Assembly (NCBI GenBank): GCA_029582165.1 | Contig: CM055881.1 | Span: 25,153,594-25,217,593 of the forward strand | Source of the DNA: Portulaca oleracea | Lineage: Eukaryota > Streptophyta > Magnoliopsida > Caryophyllales > Portulacaceae | DNA length: 64,000 nt | Reading direction: 5' to 3' | In this document: positions 12,295 to 23,232 of the stretch, in pieces | Layout of the letters: each line of letters begins with the position of its first letter | Position numbering within the stretch: position 1 is the first letter of the stretch | Position numbers and translations under genes: made by a program | Notes under the pieces: generated by a model | Told to the model about the DNA's origin: nothing | The model's input: the letters and a program-made list of their open reading frames with translations, nothing else | The model's database searches: none

Positions 12295-12714
12295 ATGGAT
12301 AGTCCCCAATTCCCTCAATTTGAGCATGAAATATTTTGGAGGTATTTTGCTAGATTGCATGACTACCGTGTTCAATGTGAATTATATGGTATTTTTTATG
12401 ATACATTATCTCTTTTGGGAATTGTTAGTGTGGGTGTGAATTATGAGATCCGAAACCTTTTAGATTATTACGGGTTTTCTTGTTTAGGTGAAGAAAAAGC
12501 ATGGGAGTTACTTGAATGGTTGTCTAGGGATTCCTTTGAGTTTGAACAACAAAATGTTAGTCCTAGCTTCCAACCTTCTTATGCACCACCCTTTGGGACC
12601 GAAACTGAACAATCATGTGAATACCCCGTGTATGTTGATGATCAATCTTATGATGGGGGATATGTGGAAAACTGTTATGATCTTTCCCAAAGTGTCGATG
12701 TTGAGTCTCCTTAG
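12295..12714 (+). CDS. Gag-like N-terminal open frame of the non-autonomous element
   Basis: 139 codons, ATG at 12295, shortly after an A-rich leader downstream of the primer site. It starts MDSPQFPQFEHEIFWRYFAR and later has EEKAWELLEWLSRDSFEFEQQ. The second part resembles the 'ETR...EAWE.L..LA..T..WE' segment of Athila/Tat gag proteins, which would make it a shortened gag; that comparison is from memory and moderate. No zinc knuckle is present. The frame ends in stops and the following sequence drifts through several frames. It may be translated or may be a relic. Confidence 0.5.
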   Translation: MDSPQFPQFEHEIFWRYFARLHDYRVQCELYGIFYDTLSLLGIVSVGVNYEIRNLLDYYGFSCLGEEKAWELLEWLSRDSFEFEQQNVSPSFQPSYAPPFGTETEQSCEYPVYVDDQSYDGGYVENCYDLSQSVDVESP

Positions 12715-12879
12715 TGCTCCTTGTGTGATTCGCCGTATCATAGTTCAATTTCTTGTTTGCAAGCTACGATTGGTTTCCTTCAAGGCGAAGTAGAAAAATT
12801 ATGCGAACATGAATGAGTATATCGTGAATTTGTCCATGAGAGTAATCAAAGGGTAGTAACTCCTTCTTCAAATGGTTGA

Positions 12880-13773
12880 TTCGAATGTTGAAATAGGTCA
12901 TTCATCGTCTTTGAGTCTGAAATGCATGTTGATTCTGTGTATGATGAGGATGATGACTATTATAACCGACCATGCCTTGGACTACTTAGTAATTCCTTAG
13001 CTCTAGCCCGCTAGTGAGCATGAGGAACATGATGATTATGTGTGTGATGATGTAGAATTAGTTGAAAACATGCTAGATGATGAACCATTGTCCACACCCT
13101 TGTCCATGCCTTTGTGTGAAGAAAAAAATGAGTTTATTGAATGCTATGATGCTTGTGATATAATTGAGCATGATCTTGTTGAGAGTGAAATTGAATCCTT
13201 GGTGATTGAATGTGTGCTTGACAGGATTTGTTCACTTTCATTGAGAATTATTGCATTAGCGAGGCATTAGCTACCCTTTCTTGTAAATCCATTGATGTGC
13301 AATCTTGTGATGATGAACTTGAGTCTATGGGGATTGATCCTAAGTGTTTGGACTTGGTTTGTGACAATGATATTTTTGATGGTGATATGCTTTATGAGTC
13401 GTTGTTTGCATCCAAGTCTTCCCATGAGCATGTCCATAAATGTGTTGTATTGCCTCCTTTCGTTGATTTGTATACCCAATCTCCATTTACGAGTCAATGG
13501 GAGGATTCATTTGTCATGTCTTCTTTCACCGTGCCTAGAAAAGTCTTGTATATTCATGAATTTCATCAGTTCTATGACTTTTCTAAAGCATTTGATAAAT
13601 TGTTAAGGGCACTAATGTTTGTTTATGTGTTATTGCGAGTGTGCTCTTACCACCACCATTCTGAGATGCATGAGAGGATGCATGATTTGTTACTCCGGGC
13701 GTTGAATGGTTCTAACATGATGCCCGATATCTTGAGGGGAGAAGGAGTGAATTTCTTGATAAGATGCCTTTGA
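12880..13773 (+). pseudogene. Acidic, Cys-rich open frames of unknown function in element body
   Basis: Two overlapping frames (13040-13270 and 13228-13773, the longer 181 codons) look like one ancestral frame broken near 13230. The products are rich in Asp/Glu/Cys and lack recognised domains. The longer one ends with a hydrophobic stretch (LMFVYVLLRVC) and a His-rich YHHHSEMHERMHDLL. I do not recognise a family. Position after the gag-like frame suggests a remnant of gag/pol-spacer coding or an element-specific ORF. Confidence 0.35.
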
Positions 13774-15685
13774 GGTAATATCCTTCCTCACCCTTCTTGT
13801 ATAATTAGTGAGTTGGTCTTTCTTTTCTTCTTTTATTTTATTTTCTTTTTGTGTGTGTCTTTGTCTTTAATTTTGGGGTGCTTGCTTACCTACTTCTGTT
13901 TCCATTTTGAGGACACGACAACCTCTTTGTGTTGGAGTGAGAGGGTAGTATGTATTCTGGTATTCGAGTCTAAGAAAAGAAAAAAAAGAGTCGTTTTGTA
14001 AATATTTTAGTTTGTTTTCTTAGTTCATTAGTCCTTAGTGTCTTGTATAGTTTGTTTTTCCTTTTGATCTTGCATGTGAACCATCACACATAGTATGTTT
14101 TTCTTGTTTATTTCTAACCTTTGGTGTGATGTTCCTTGGATCGTGGATGGGGTATGATTTTATTGAAGACCTCGAGGTAACCTCTTTCCACTATCTTTAT
14201 GTGAATATATCGATGATCCATGATGCATGCTTGATTTTCTTTTTGGGTGGCGAACCCCTTGAGTGTGAATGTTGGATAATTTGTTGTTGGAGCCGCGTGG
14301 GCTCAGTGCATACCGCTTTTTATGTGATAAGTGTTTTGTATATAGGTTTTTCTTGGTTTTCTACCTTGCTTGTGACACCCTTCTCACAATGGGGACATTG
14401 TGGTGTTTTGTGTTGGAGTGGGGGTGATATCTTTCATTGATCATGGTAGATCACCTAGTTTTGAGTCTTTGTTTTTGTTTTTCTTAGTTTGTGTCCAAAA
14501 ATCTAAAAATATTTTGTGTGTGAAAACAAAAAGGGGAGAAATGTTGTGAAAAACTCCAAAAGTTGTTTTTCTTTTTGAAGATGTTTCCGTTCACAGTTGT
14601 GTAGATAGTTGTCTAATCAGTTGATTTAGTCAGTTGGAAGCGGCCGGTATGAATAATGATGGGTCTTAGGAAGGATTTTTGCCATGAATTATCTCTATTA
14701 GACCTTTACATGGAATGGGAAAGCGGAATCCTCAATTCTTACACGCTTTGACTGTGAATTCTTACCTAAGTTAGACGGTTTTAGTTGTTCAATTGCTTAA
14801 GCTCTTAATTAATGCATTAAATAATTATTGTCGGGCCTACCGTCATGGGTTGGTTTGGGTGGATCGGCACCCTATGCCCCTTAAGTGCAATGACTCACGT
14901 ATGGAGAAACCCAGCAGGGAGGGTAACCCTTTGTGAAGGCCGGTATTTAAATCCCGCAAAATCCGACACAAATGTTCTAAAAGACACAAAGCGGATTGAG
15001 TGGAAATAAAAGAGCGTAGATTTTGAAAAAGAAAGAAAAGAGCGAAGCAAGAAAAAGGAAAAAAAGAGTTGAGCAAAATAATGGTAAGAAAGAGAAAAGT
15101 AAAAAAAGAAAAGAGCAAAGTAAGAAAAAGAAAGGAAAGAGAGGTTAAAAGAAAAACCAAGAGTGAAGTAGGATAGATAATTCCGAGCTTGAGCATGAGA
15201 ACAACTCTGATTGTCTGGTTTAGGATAGGAAGGACCGACCAGAGCCCACTTGCACATATGCACGAGGTGTTTTGCTCATCAGGAAGTGTTTTGGTTCAAA
15301 ATCTTAAAGATTGGCAGTTTTCAAACCTTCGTGTCTTAATTTGTTTATACTTGCTTCTTCCAATTGATTGTTGAGGCGGGTTTGGGAACTAGGTGCATGA
15401 TTGGGGACGGGAATATCTTCTTTGCTTTTGTTTTGTTTCGTTTTTCAGTTTTCACTTCTTTTTCTTTCCCCTTTTTCTTTTCTCGTGGCTTTTGTGGGTA
15501 TAGTTGCTATAAACCCTCACGAGACCTACCTCGTCCACTCGGGCTGCCGGGGGGTTTAAAGGGCTTGATGCATGTGCTAAATGCATCCGCGATTCCTGCG
15601 AAAGTGAGTTAGGTTTTTAGTTTTTCTTTTTAGTCCTTTTCTTCGTTTTTAGTTTGCTCAACGAGCAAACCCTTGTGTTGAGTGG
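13774..15685 (+). other. Non-coding 3' body of nested element
   Basis: No convincing gene. It includes T-rich sequence (13800-14600) and a conspicuous purine-rich tract (about 14985-15180, mostly A and G with AAGAGCGAAGCAAGAAAAAGG-like words). No clean polypurine tract adjoins the 3' LTR at 15686. Confidence 0.5.
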
Positions 15686-16596
15686 TGTTGGCCTCGTTTG
15701 AGCGAATTTCTTCTCTTTATAGGGTATATTTGCTTTTTTAACCCCTATTTATATATTAGATATAATGATTTGGTGTTTTGTAGGAAAATAAGGAGTTAGA
15801 AGAAGTTTGGGCTTAATTGAAGGTTTTAGGAATCCAGAGCTATTTCCCGAGTCAAACCAAGTCAACCGAGCGAGATTCGAGTCGAACCAAGTCAACCCAA
15901 GCCGAGCGAGGCGAAACCGTCGGAAATTCCATATCAAGATTGGCGAAGCAGAGGCAGTACAAACTTAAAGGTTTGAAATACGTGTGCCTTCACCCTTTGG
16001 GTCATAACTCCTTCGTTACAACTCCGATGGCTCTGAAATTTTGGGAGCTTAAAGTACACACCGAGAGCTTTCCATCGATATCTTACGGGCCTAAAACGGA
16101 GTTCGGATGAAGAAGTTATGCGTGTTTGAAGTCGGCGAAAAGCGCGAACGCTTGCTCGCCCGAGCAAGGGTTACGGAGCAACAAAACTCTTGCCGAGCGC
16201 TTGCTCGCGAGCCAAATTTCTGCGCCGAGCAAGGGTTCTGGAGCAACAAAACACCAGCGAGCGCTTGCTCGCGAGCCAAATTTTTGCTCGCGAGCCACCT
16301 GTGTCTGTGAGCAGCGTCTTTGCGATTGTTCTAGGGTTTTGGGGTTGTATTTTTCCTTGTTCTATAATTACCCACTTGTATTAATCTAAAGAATAAATTA
16401 GCCTAGGTAGTTTAGGAGTAGAATTAGATTTAATTGCTTTCCTTTATTTGCTTTAATCTCTCTTAATTGTTCTTCAAGTTTTCAATTGTTCTTCATTGTT
16501 CTTCAAGCTTTCATTGATTTCTAGCATTTGTATTCAAACTTTCTCAAGCTTTCTCAATTCAAGCAAGTTTCCATTGAAGTTTTACAAGCTCTCTCT

Positions 16597-16648
<52 letters not shown>

Positions 16649-17120
16649 ATTGTCATTGTTGACTTGTTTCCCAAGCTCTATAGTGTTAGCCACAATCAAC
16701 TCCATTTTTAGTGGGGAAGAGGATCAAGGAACTCCAATTCTACTTACTAGTGAGAATTTGGGGGATTCTTTGTAATCCAAACCACAATTTCTTGTTTGTT
16801 CGGGGGATATTCAAGTGTAGATTGAAGGTTTATTGAAGATTAGTCATCAAAGGTATAATTTCTCATTCCCAATTTCATTGTTCATTCATTGTCTTCATTC
16901 ATGCCTTTTAATTGCTTTCATCTTTAAGTGCTTTCTTTTAATTGCTTTCTTTATTATTATCATGTCTAGGTTAGATTTAAATGCTTTCTTTACATAATTT
17001 ATCGCTTTCCGCATTGTGAGAAAACCCCCTTTCCACAAACCGATTACCCTTAATCAAGCCTCACACCCATCCCTGAGATCGACAATCCTTACTTAAAACC
17101 ACAAAAATTACAACCGAATA
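15686..17120 (+). repeat. 3' LTR of nested element
   Basis: 1,435 bp, starting TGTTGGCCTCG and ending ACAACCGAATA, followed by the AGAGC target duplication. It differs from the 5' LTR by many 1-3 bp losses in C/G-rich places (for example CCCGAGCCG read as CCGAGCG), a longer (CT)n run (about 16590-16645) and a rearranged palindrome array (16154-16295). Confidence 0.88.
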
Positions 17121-18147
17121 AGAGCAGTGCAAATGAGCCGACTCCTTATTTTTAAAGGAAGGGTAAAAATGATCTCTTAGTGGTATGTTTGTATGTTGAT
17201 GATATAATATATATGGGATCTTCAGATTCTCTTGTTACAGATTTCAAGTTGTTTATGATGAAAAAATTTGAGATGACTGATTTGGGAGTACTACACTACT
17301 TTCTTGGGCTTGAAGTGAAGCAAGGAGTGAATGGTATCTTCGTTTCACAAGGAAAATATGCATTGGATCTTCTCAAGAGGCACAATATGATGGGATGCAA
17401 AATTGCAAGTACCCCCATGAATGTAAATGAGACACTAAGGATTGAAGATGACATTGGAAAAGCAAATACGAAACACTTTCGCAGTATCGTGGGTGGGCCG
17501 AATTACTTGTCACATACTCGTCCTGACATTGCACATTCTGTCAGTATAGTGTCTAGGTTTATGCACAACCCATATCTTCATCATCTTGGAGCTGCTAAAC
17601 GGATTTTGCATTATGTTGCTGGAACATTGAGTTATGGAATTTGGTATACTGATGTTGACAATTTCAGATTACATGGTTTTACAGATAGTGATTATGCAGG
17701 TTTGTTGGATGATTGAAAGAGTACGTCAGGCCAAGCTTTCTTCCTTGGCTCTGGAGCAATATCATGGAGTTCAAAAAAGCAAGATACAGTGGCATTATCC
17801 TCATCTAAAGCTGAATAAATGGCAGCGGCTTCGTCAGCCTCTCAGGCAATATGGCTGAGGAAGATTCTTGTTGACTTTGGTCAAGAACAAACTGGTTCAA
17901 CAGACATTTACTGTGACAACAAAGCAACTATAGCAATGTCAAGGAATCCTGCCTTTCATAGTTGGACTAAGCACATCGATGTCCGCTATCATTTCATTCG
18001 GGACTCGGCTATGAAGGGAAAAGTTGAGCTGAAATACTCTGGAACAAATCAGTAGGTTGCAGACATTCTGACGAAGTCTTTACCTCCAAGCAAGCATGAA
18101 TATTTCATATTGAAGTTGGGACTAACAAGGTTTGAAGCAAGGGGGTG
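17121..18147 (+). pseudogene. Ty1/copia pol, part 2: RT catalytic half and RNase H
   Basis: Continuation of the copia frame from 10703. It has the catalytic VCLYVDDIIYMGS (near 17185), DLGVLHYFLGLEV (near 17280), then RNase H words (SDYAG near 17690, YCDNKATIAMSRNP near 17910, KHIDVRYHFIRD near 17970) and the end-of-pol ADILTKSLPPSKH (near 18060). Stops near 17157, 17715, 17816 and 18053 disable it. A polypurine tract (GCAAGGGGGTG, about 18137-18147) leads into the 3' LTR. Confidence 0.88.
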
Positions 18148-18464
18148 TGTTGATTAAGTGCTTCAAAATTTGTTAGAGTTATTTCCTTGTTTCTAGGAGC
18201 AATAATCAGGTTGTTAGCCAGTGTTTACTTGGTCCATTTATGTTGATGTTTTTTTTTTTTTTTTGGTAGTTTCCATGTTCTAGATAGTGGAGCCTTCATC
18301 CAAAATTTTAGGGATTAGTTGCTATTTCCATTTCCATTCTGTTAGGTTGTACAGTTGTACTACTATATATTCTCCTACTCTGATTTCATAAAGTATTAAA
18401 GTTTTCAATAAAATTCAACTCCATTCTGCTTGGTTTTCTTGATACACTTCCCCTAATTCCAACA
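18148..18464 (+). repeat. 3' LTR of the copia element
   Basis: 317 bp with TGTTGATTAAG ... CTAATTCCAACA ends. A TATA-like ACTATATATTC lies near 18361 and an AATAAA signal near 18409. No second LTR lies in the window because the element is truncated at 8876. The 5 bp outside is ACCAT. Confidence 0.85.
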
Positions 18465-18540
18465 ACCATTTGGTTCTAGGATTCTTGATGTATTCTAGTG
18501 ATTTCTAATATGTTGCATCTTTTTGTATATCTGTTTTCAG

Positions 18541-18669
18541 CCCATACCCTAGAATCTGCCAAAGCATTGGCAGACACAATCTCTGTGGTATGTTGAGGTT
18601 CCAAAGTGGTCGTGGTTGCAATGGCAAGCGACAAAGATCATGCTGGTTTTGCCAGGGAGCTACCATCAG
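18541..18669 (+). pseudogene. Broken exon resembling plant dihydrofolate synthetase / FolC family
   Basis: A 129 bp segment flanked by CTGTTTTCAG and AG|GTTATT reads as one exon between phase-1 introns: AHTLESAKALADTISVVC, a stop, then GSKVVVVAMASDKDHAGFARELPSG. The (G)AHT-ES and VAMASDKDH words match what I recall of the C-terminal domain of dihydrofolate synthetase / folylpolyglutamate synthase proteins, which add glutamate to folates. The in-frame TGA at 18594-18596 breaks it, and no neighbouring exon could be found. Likely a gene fragment carried by or left beside transposons. Confidence 0.45.
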
Positions 18670-19039
18670 GTTATTCTCTTTTTTTCCAAGACATATTTCA
18701 AACTTGGCCTGTTCTAGTAATAACTCAGAAATCAGAACTATGAAGTTCTCCAACAAATAGATAGCCTAATGTTGTCACATGTTCACAGGCATGGAAATAG
18801 AAATTGACATTAAAAAAAAATGCCACTTATCATTGTTGGTGGCCCATGTGTGTTGTGGATCCATTGGAGTTCTGTAACTTGCTTTGAAGTTTTAAAGTCG
18901 GCTGACGTTTAAGCTGGTTGCTGGGCCTTGTTCTGAAGCACAATTGACCTCCATATATTGGGTATACAGGATCACTGTTGGAGTTGGGCCATGGCAACAG
19001 TGCATACAGCCATACAGGTGCTTATTGGATCTCAACTTA
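18670..19039. other. Intergenic, nothing recognised
   Basis: Between the broken exon and the MITE at 19040 I see no motif, repeat or gene. It could be intron of the decayed gene. Confidence 0.4.
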
Positions 19040-19572
19040 GGAAAATTAGATTCTAATAATCTAACTTTTGGCAATTGGACGATAGTAATTTGAACTTTAT
19101 TTTGGCACGGTAGTCATCCAAAAAAAAAAATAAAATTGTATTTTTCTCACCACCACAAAGTGGATATCCTAAATATTGTAGATTTTGACTTATGTTTTCT
19201 CCCGAACTTAGCATGACACTTCCCCATGATTTTTAGTGAATTTTCAAACATTGTCCCAATTTTTTTGATATTTTTTTTGTAACTTTTATGATTTTTGTTC
19301 TTTAAGGAAATCATAATAAGTGTTCAGGTTCTTAAAAAATTAATCTAAAGTTCTTTCAATAGCTACACTTTATGACCTTTATGGGGGTAGGAATAAAAAA
19401 AAATTGAAAAATCTCAAAATTTGAAAACCCCCAAAGTGAAGCTATGGAGGTAAATTTGGTAGGGGAAAAAAACAATGTTATTTTTTTCGGGATTGCTAGC
19501 GTACAAAACAAAAAACTGAGAATTATTATTGTTCACTTATCAAAAATTGGGATTATTAGAATCCGATTTTCC
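19040..19572. mobile_element. MITE with 9 bp target duplication (Mutator-like)
   Basis: 533 bp. Ends GGAAAATTAGATTCTAATAATC and its inverted partner near 19550-19572; exact 9 bp duplication CTCAACTTA at 19031-19039 and 19573-19581. Non-coding. A 9 bp duplication fits Mutator-type MITEs. A related element lies at about 24973-25462. Confidence 0.8.
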
Positions 19573-19581
19573 CTCAACTTA

Positions 19582-19941
19582 TGAAAAAGCTCTTTAAGCT
19601 TTTAAATCATGAGATATCTTTCCCTATTTGTGAGCAGGATTTGCATAAGATCAATTGAGGTTTTTGCTACTCCAAAATAAAAGCCTACTCTAATGATTTA
19701 GAAATGTGTCACTGGACCGTTACTCTCTAGCTAGTCTCTCCCAAAAGGGACACATCTTAATAGGACGTCTATAAACCCAGGACTCCCATTTCCTCTTCTA
19801 ATGTAGAACTTTCTTTTGTTTCATGTCAAATGGTCATAGGCATGATGTTTATCATGATGGTAACATGCCATTGGTAGAGGTGGTGATGATGACGAAACTA
19901 ACGAATGAGAAGTTTGGGAATTTTACATCCGGTGTAACGGT
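19582..19941. other. Intergenic, nothing recognised
   Basis: No reading frame, inverted repeat or transposon end was recognised here. Confidence 0.4.
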
Positions 19942-20210
19942 TGTTAGAGTATAAACCATTCATGGGGTTTCAACCATCAACTTAATTTTTTTGTTGAGAT
20001 GGTTTCATATGGTATCAAAGTCAGATCTCAGCAAGAAATCTTAGGTTCGAATCTCAGCACCCCCCGTAGTAATTTGGGCAAGGAGAACGGGACCTTTGCA
20101 GCATCCACACTTCAAGCTCAAAGGGCATTCGCGTGATGGGGCGTGTTAGAGTATAAAACCATTCCTGAGGTTTCAACTATCAGCTTAAGCTTTTGGTTGA
20201 GATGATTTCA
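19942..20210 (+). mobile_element. TRIM (miniature LTR retrotransposon)
   Basis: 269 bp with two 66-67 bp direct repeats (19942-20007 and 20144-20210). Both begin TGTTAGAGTATAAA and end GATG(G/A)TTTCA. Right after the first comes TATGGTATCAAAG, a decayed Met-tRNA primer site, and just before the second comes GTGATGGGGCG, a weak polypurine tract. The interior has no coding capacity. No target duplication was visible. Confidence 0.7.
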
Positions 20211-20613
20211 CAATGACAATTCCTTTTGTGAGCTTACCATTGGGTTTGTATGCCATTACAGCGAAGCGTGAAGCTAGTAAGTCGTCAGTCAGCCCGACTT
20301 TTGAATAAAAAAAAGAAATTAGTTTGCGACTATTTTAATTTTTAAAAATTGTCATATAATATATTGTTGCAGAAGAATCAATAAGAATTACAATGGTTGG
20401 CTGGTTCTATCCTTGAAATTCCACACGTGCCTCATCTCCGTTGAGGTCATGAGTTTGAAGAGCGGTCAAGCCAATTTCCCCCTTACATTTTATAAGGCGT
20501 AAATGCGTCTTAGGTAATGAGTTCGAGGGGTGCTTTAAGTAAGACTAAAGTCAATTCCTCAGCCCCCTACGTTTTAACTTTACCTTCCAACTCAAGTCCG
20601 TTCTTATGTTTAA

Positions 20614-21455
20614 CTAGTCTTAAGCCCGTGCGATACACGGGTATATCAAAAAATGTGTTTTATAATTAAACAACAACTATATAAATTTATGTACATATAA
20701 ATATACATTTTAATTATAAAGAAAAATATAAATAAATAACGTACAATTTAATTAAGAAATATGCATATGCATACCAATTTAAAAGGAAACCATAAAATGA
20801 TATTATGAATTCAATATACATGTATGTACCAATATTAGTATAAACATTTACTTATCAATATTAAAACAAACAATAAATATAACACTATGGCTTATAGTCT
20901 AACTTACGAAAAATAAAAATATCACAACTTATATGATAGTATTAAATGAAAGAGAGTACTATCGTGATCCATAATAGTAAGTTATTCGAATGAAACTACA
21001 TAAAATACATAATAAGTTATTCGAATGAAAAAAATTATATATGTACATACCAATATAATGAGTTATTCGAATGAAAATAATTATTGATATTTGTACCAAA
21101 ATAATTTACTTTCAATATCTATCTATTTTCTGATTGGTTGGAGTCAGTACAATTAATCTTCTTTCTCCATTTTATGGGACCCAAAAATGATACTATATAT
21201 TAATATTATATAGATAGATAGATTTTTATTATCGATTTTTATTAATTATTATTATTATCATTATTATTATCATCATCATAATCATCATCAACATTATTAT
21301 GGATAACACCTAAATAATTACTGATAATTTGCACCAAAATAATTTTATTTAGTATTTATCTGCTTTTTGATTGGTCGAAATTTCTACAATTGATTTCTTT
21401 TCTCCACAAATTTTAATATTAATATTATATAGATATATATAGATATATATAGATA

Positions 21456-21486
<31 letters not shown>

Positions 21487-22724
21487 TTAGGCAACACAAA
21501 AATAATTACTATTATTTGCACCAAAATAATTTAATTAAGAGTCCAAAGCAGTCAAAGATTAGTGATACTTTCTGAACTTTTTAATTTAAAAATAAAATCT
21601 GGATTGATAATAAAAAAAATTAAAAATAGAAAAAAAAAATTTTCTACATTGTGATTGGCCAATTCCCCTACAGTTACTCCTGTGGCTCTATTTTGTGGGA
21701 CCCATAATGATTTCTATTATAATATATAGATTATTATTATAGGCAACACAAAAATAATTACTGTTATTTGCACCAAAATGATTTAATTAAGAGTCCAAAA
21801 CAGTCAATGATTAGTGGTACTTTCTGATTTTTTTTAATTTTAAAATAAAATCTGGATTGAAAATAAAAAAATTGAAAATAGAAAAAAAAACATAATTTTC
21901 TACATCGTGATTGGCCAATTCCCCTACAGTCACTCCCGTGGCTCTATTTCGTGGGACCCACAATTATTTCTATTATAATATACAGATTTTTATTATAATT
22001 AATTTAATTCAGAATCCAAAGCAGTCAAGGATTAACGATACTTTCTGATTTTTTTTAATTTTAAAATAAAATCCGAATTGAAAATTTAATAAAAAAATTG
22101 AAAATAGAAAAAAAATAATTTTCTACTTTGTGATTGGCCAATTCTCCTACAGTCACTCCCGTGGCTCTATTTCGTGGTACCCACAATGATTTCTATTATA
22201 ATATATAGATTATTATTATTATTATAGGTAACACCAAAATAATTACTGTTATTTGCACCAAAATAATTTAATTCAGGGTTCAAAGTAGTCAAGGATTAGT
22301 GATACTTTTTGGTTTTTAAATTTTAAAATAAAATCCAGATTGAAAATAAAAAAAAATTGAAAATAGAAAAAAATATAATTTTCTACGTTGTGATTGGCTA
22401 ATTCCCCTACAGTCACTCCCGTGACTCTATTTGGTGGGACCCACAATGATTTCTATTATAATGTATAGATTATTATTATAGGCAACACCAAAATAATTAC
22501 TATTATTTCCACCGAAAATATTTAACACAGAGTCCAAAGCAGTCAAGGATTAGTGATACTTTCTGTTTTTTTAATTTTAAAATAAAATTCGGATTGAAAA
22601 TAAAAACAAATTGAAAATAGAAAAACAATATAATTTTTTACATTGTGATTGGCCAATTCCCCTACAGTCACTCACGTGGCTCTATTTCGTGGGACTCACA
22701 ATGATTTTTATTATAATATATAGA
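20614..22724 (-). mobile_element. Non-autonomous Helitron with repeated 5' ends
   Basis: Minus orientation, 2.1 kb. The 3' end on the minus strand is a hairpin (CCCGTG, loop, CACGGG; plus 20625-20641) followed 7 bases later by CTAG and then T. The 5' end begins TCTATATATTATAATA (plus 22709-22724) preceded by A. This fits Helitron insertion between A and T, ends TC...CTRR and a 3' hairpin. No Rep/helicase gene. The 5' part is a tandem array, so there are several internal copies of the TC end. Confidence 0.75.
21475..22724 (-). repeat. Tandem array of about 255 bp units, each ending in a Helitron 5' terminus
   Basis: Units end (minus-strand TCTATATATTATAATAGAAATC-like) at plus 21730, 21986, 22209, 22469 and 22724, spacing 256, 223, 260 and 255 bp. 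Each carries GATTGGCCAATTCCCCTACAG, CGTGGCTCTATTTCGTGGGA and CAAAGCAGTCAAGGATTAG-type words. More diverged partial units lie near 21186 and 21426. GATTGGCCAATT contains a CCAAT-type palindrome. Confidence 0.8.
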
Positions 22725-22734
22725 TTTATCAATT

Positions 22735-23076
22735 TTTCTTACATTTGTATTGAATAATGAGTAAATTTGCTAATTTTGTGATGAAATCATAATCTATTTA
22801 TGTATTTATATTTTCAAAATTATCTCATTAAACTTTGTGTTATTTAAATATGTTAAACTTTTAGAATTTGTTCTAATATAATTTTCTCAAATTTGTATTG
22901 AATAATTAGTAAATTTGCTAATTTTGTGATGAAATCATAATCTGTTTATGTATTTTTATTTTCAAAACTATCCCATTAAAGTTTGTGTTATTTGAATATG
23001 AATTTATTCTAATATAATTTTTTTTTATTAAATTTTATTTTGAAACCCCTGATAACGAGTCCTGGCTTCGCCACTG
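22735..23076. mobile_element. hAT-like transposon fragment with internal direct repeat
   Basis: The minus strand of 23047-23076 reads CAGTGGCGAAGCCAGGAC, very like the terminal inverted repeat word CAGTGGCGGAGCCAGGA of plant hAT-type elements. Inside are two direct copies of about 120 bp (22735-22853 and about 22880-23000, both with GTATTGAATAATNAGTAAATTTGC). The opposite terminus was not found. Confidence 0.4.
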
Positions 23077-23232
23077 CATTTTGGACGTCTTGATTTTATA
23101 TTAAATTTTTCTCACCAAATTTTGTGTTTCTTTTGTTTTTTGTTGGTATGTGATGGTCGCATTGCCATTGCTGAGTACCCTCTTATTTAACAGCATCTCT
23201 TGTAGACAATTGAAGCAGGCATTTTACATTTT

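Larger units (their letters stand above)
10704..17120 (+). mobile_element. Non-autonomous LTR retrotransposon (Athila/Tat-like primer site) nested in copia RT
   Basis: 6,417 bp with two LTRs (10704-12114 and 15686-17120), terminal words TGTTCGG ... CCGAATA, a tRNA-Asp type primer site at 12116, and a 5 bp target duplication AGAGC at 10699-10703 and 17121-17125. Removing the element and one AGAGC rejoins copia RT in frame, which proves the insertion. The body has only gag-like and uncharacterised open frames. No protease, RT, RNase H or integrase was seen, so it must have moved using enzymes from another element. Assignment to the Athila/Tat side of Ty3/gypsy rests on the primer site only. Confidence 0.88.

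Noticed and set aside
11590..16645. (CT)n tracts as regulatory GAGA-type sites
   Set aside because: They lie in LTR transcribed regions and vary in length between LTRs; microsatellite explanation is enough.
20040..20060. GGTTCGAATCTC as a tRNA B-box
   Set aside because: No A-box or tRNA fold at the right distance; it sits inside the TRIM next to its Met primer site remnant.
20420..20560. Possible tRNA-derived SINE (repeated ATGAGTT(T/C)GA words)
   Set aside because: No paired A/B boxes, poly(A)/T tail or target duplication.
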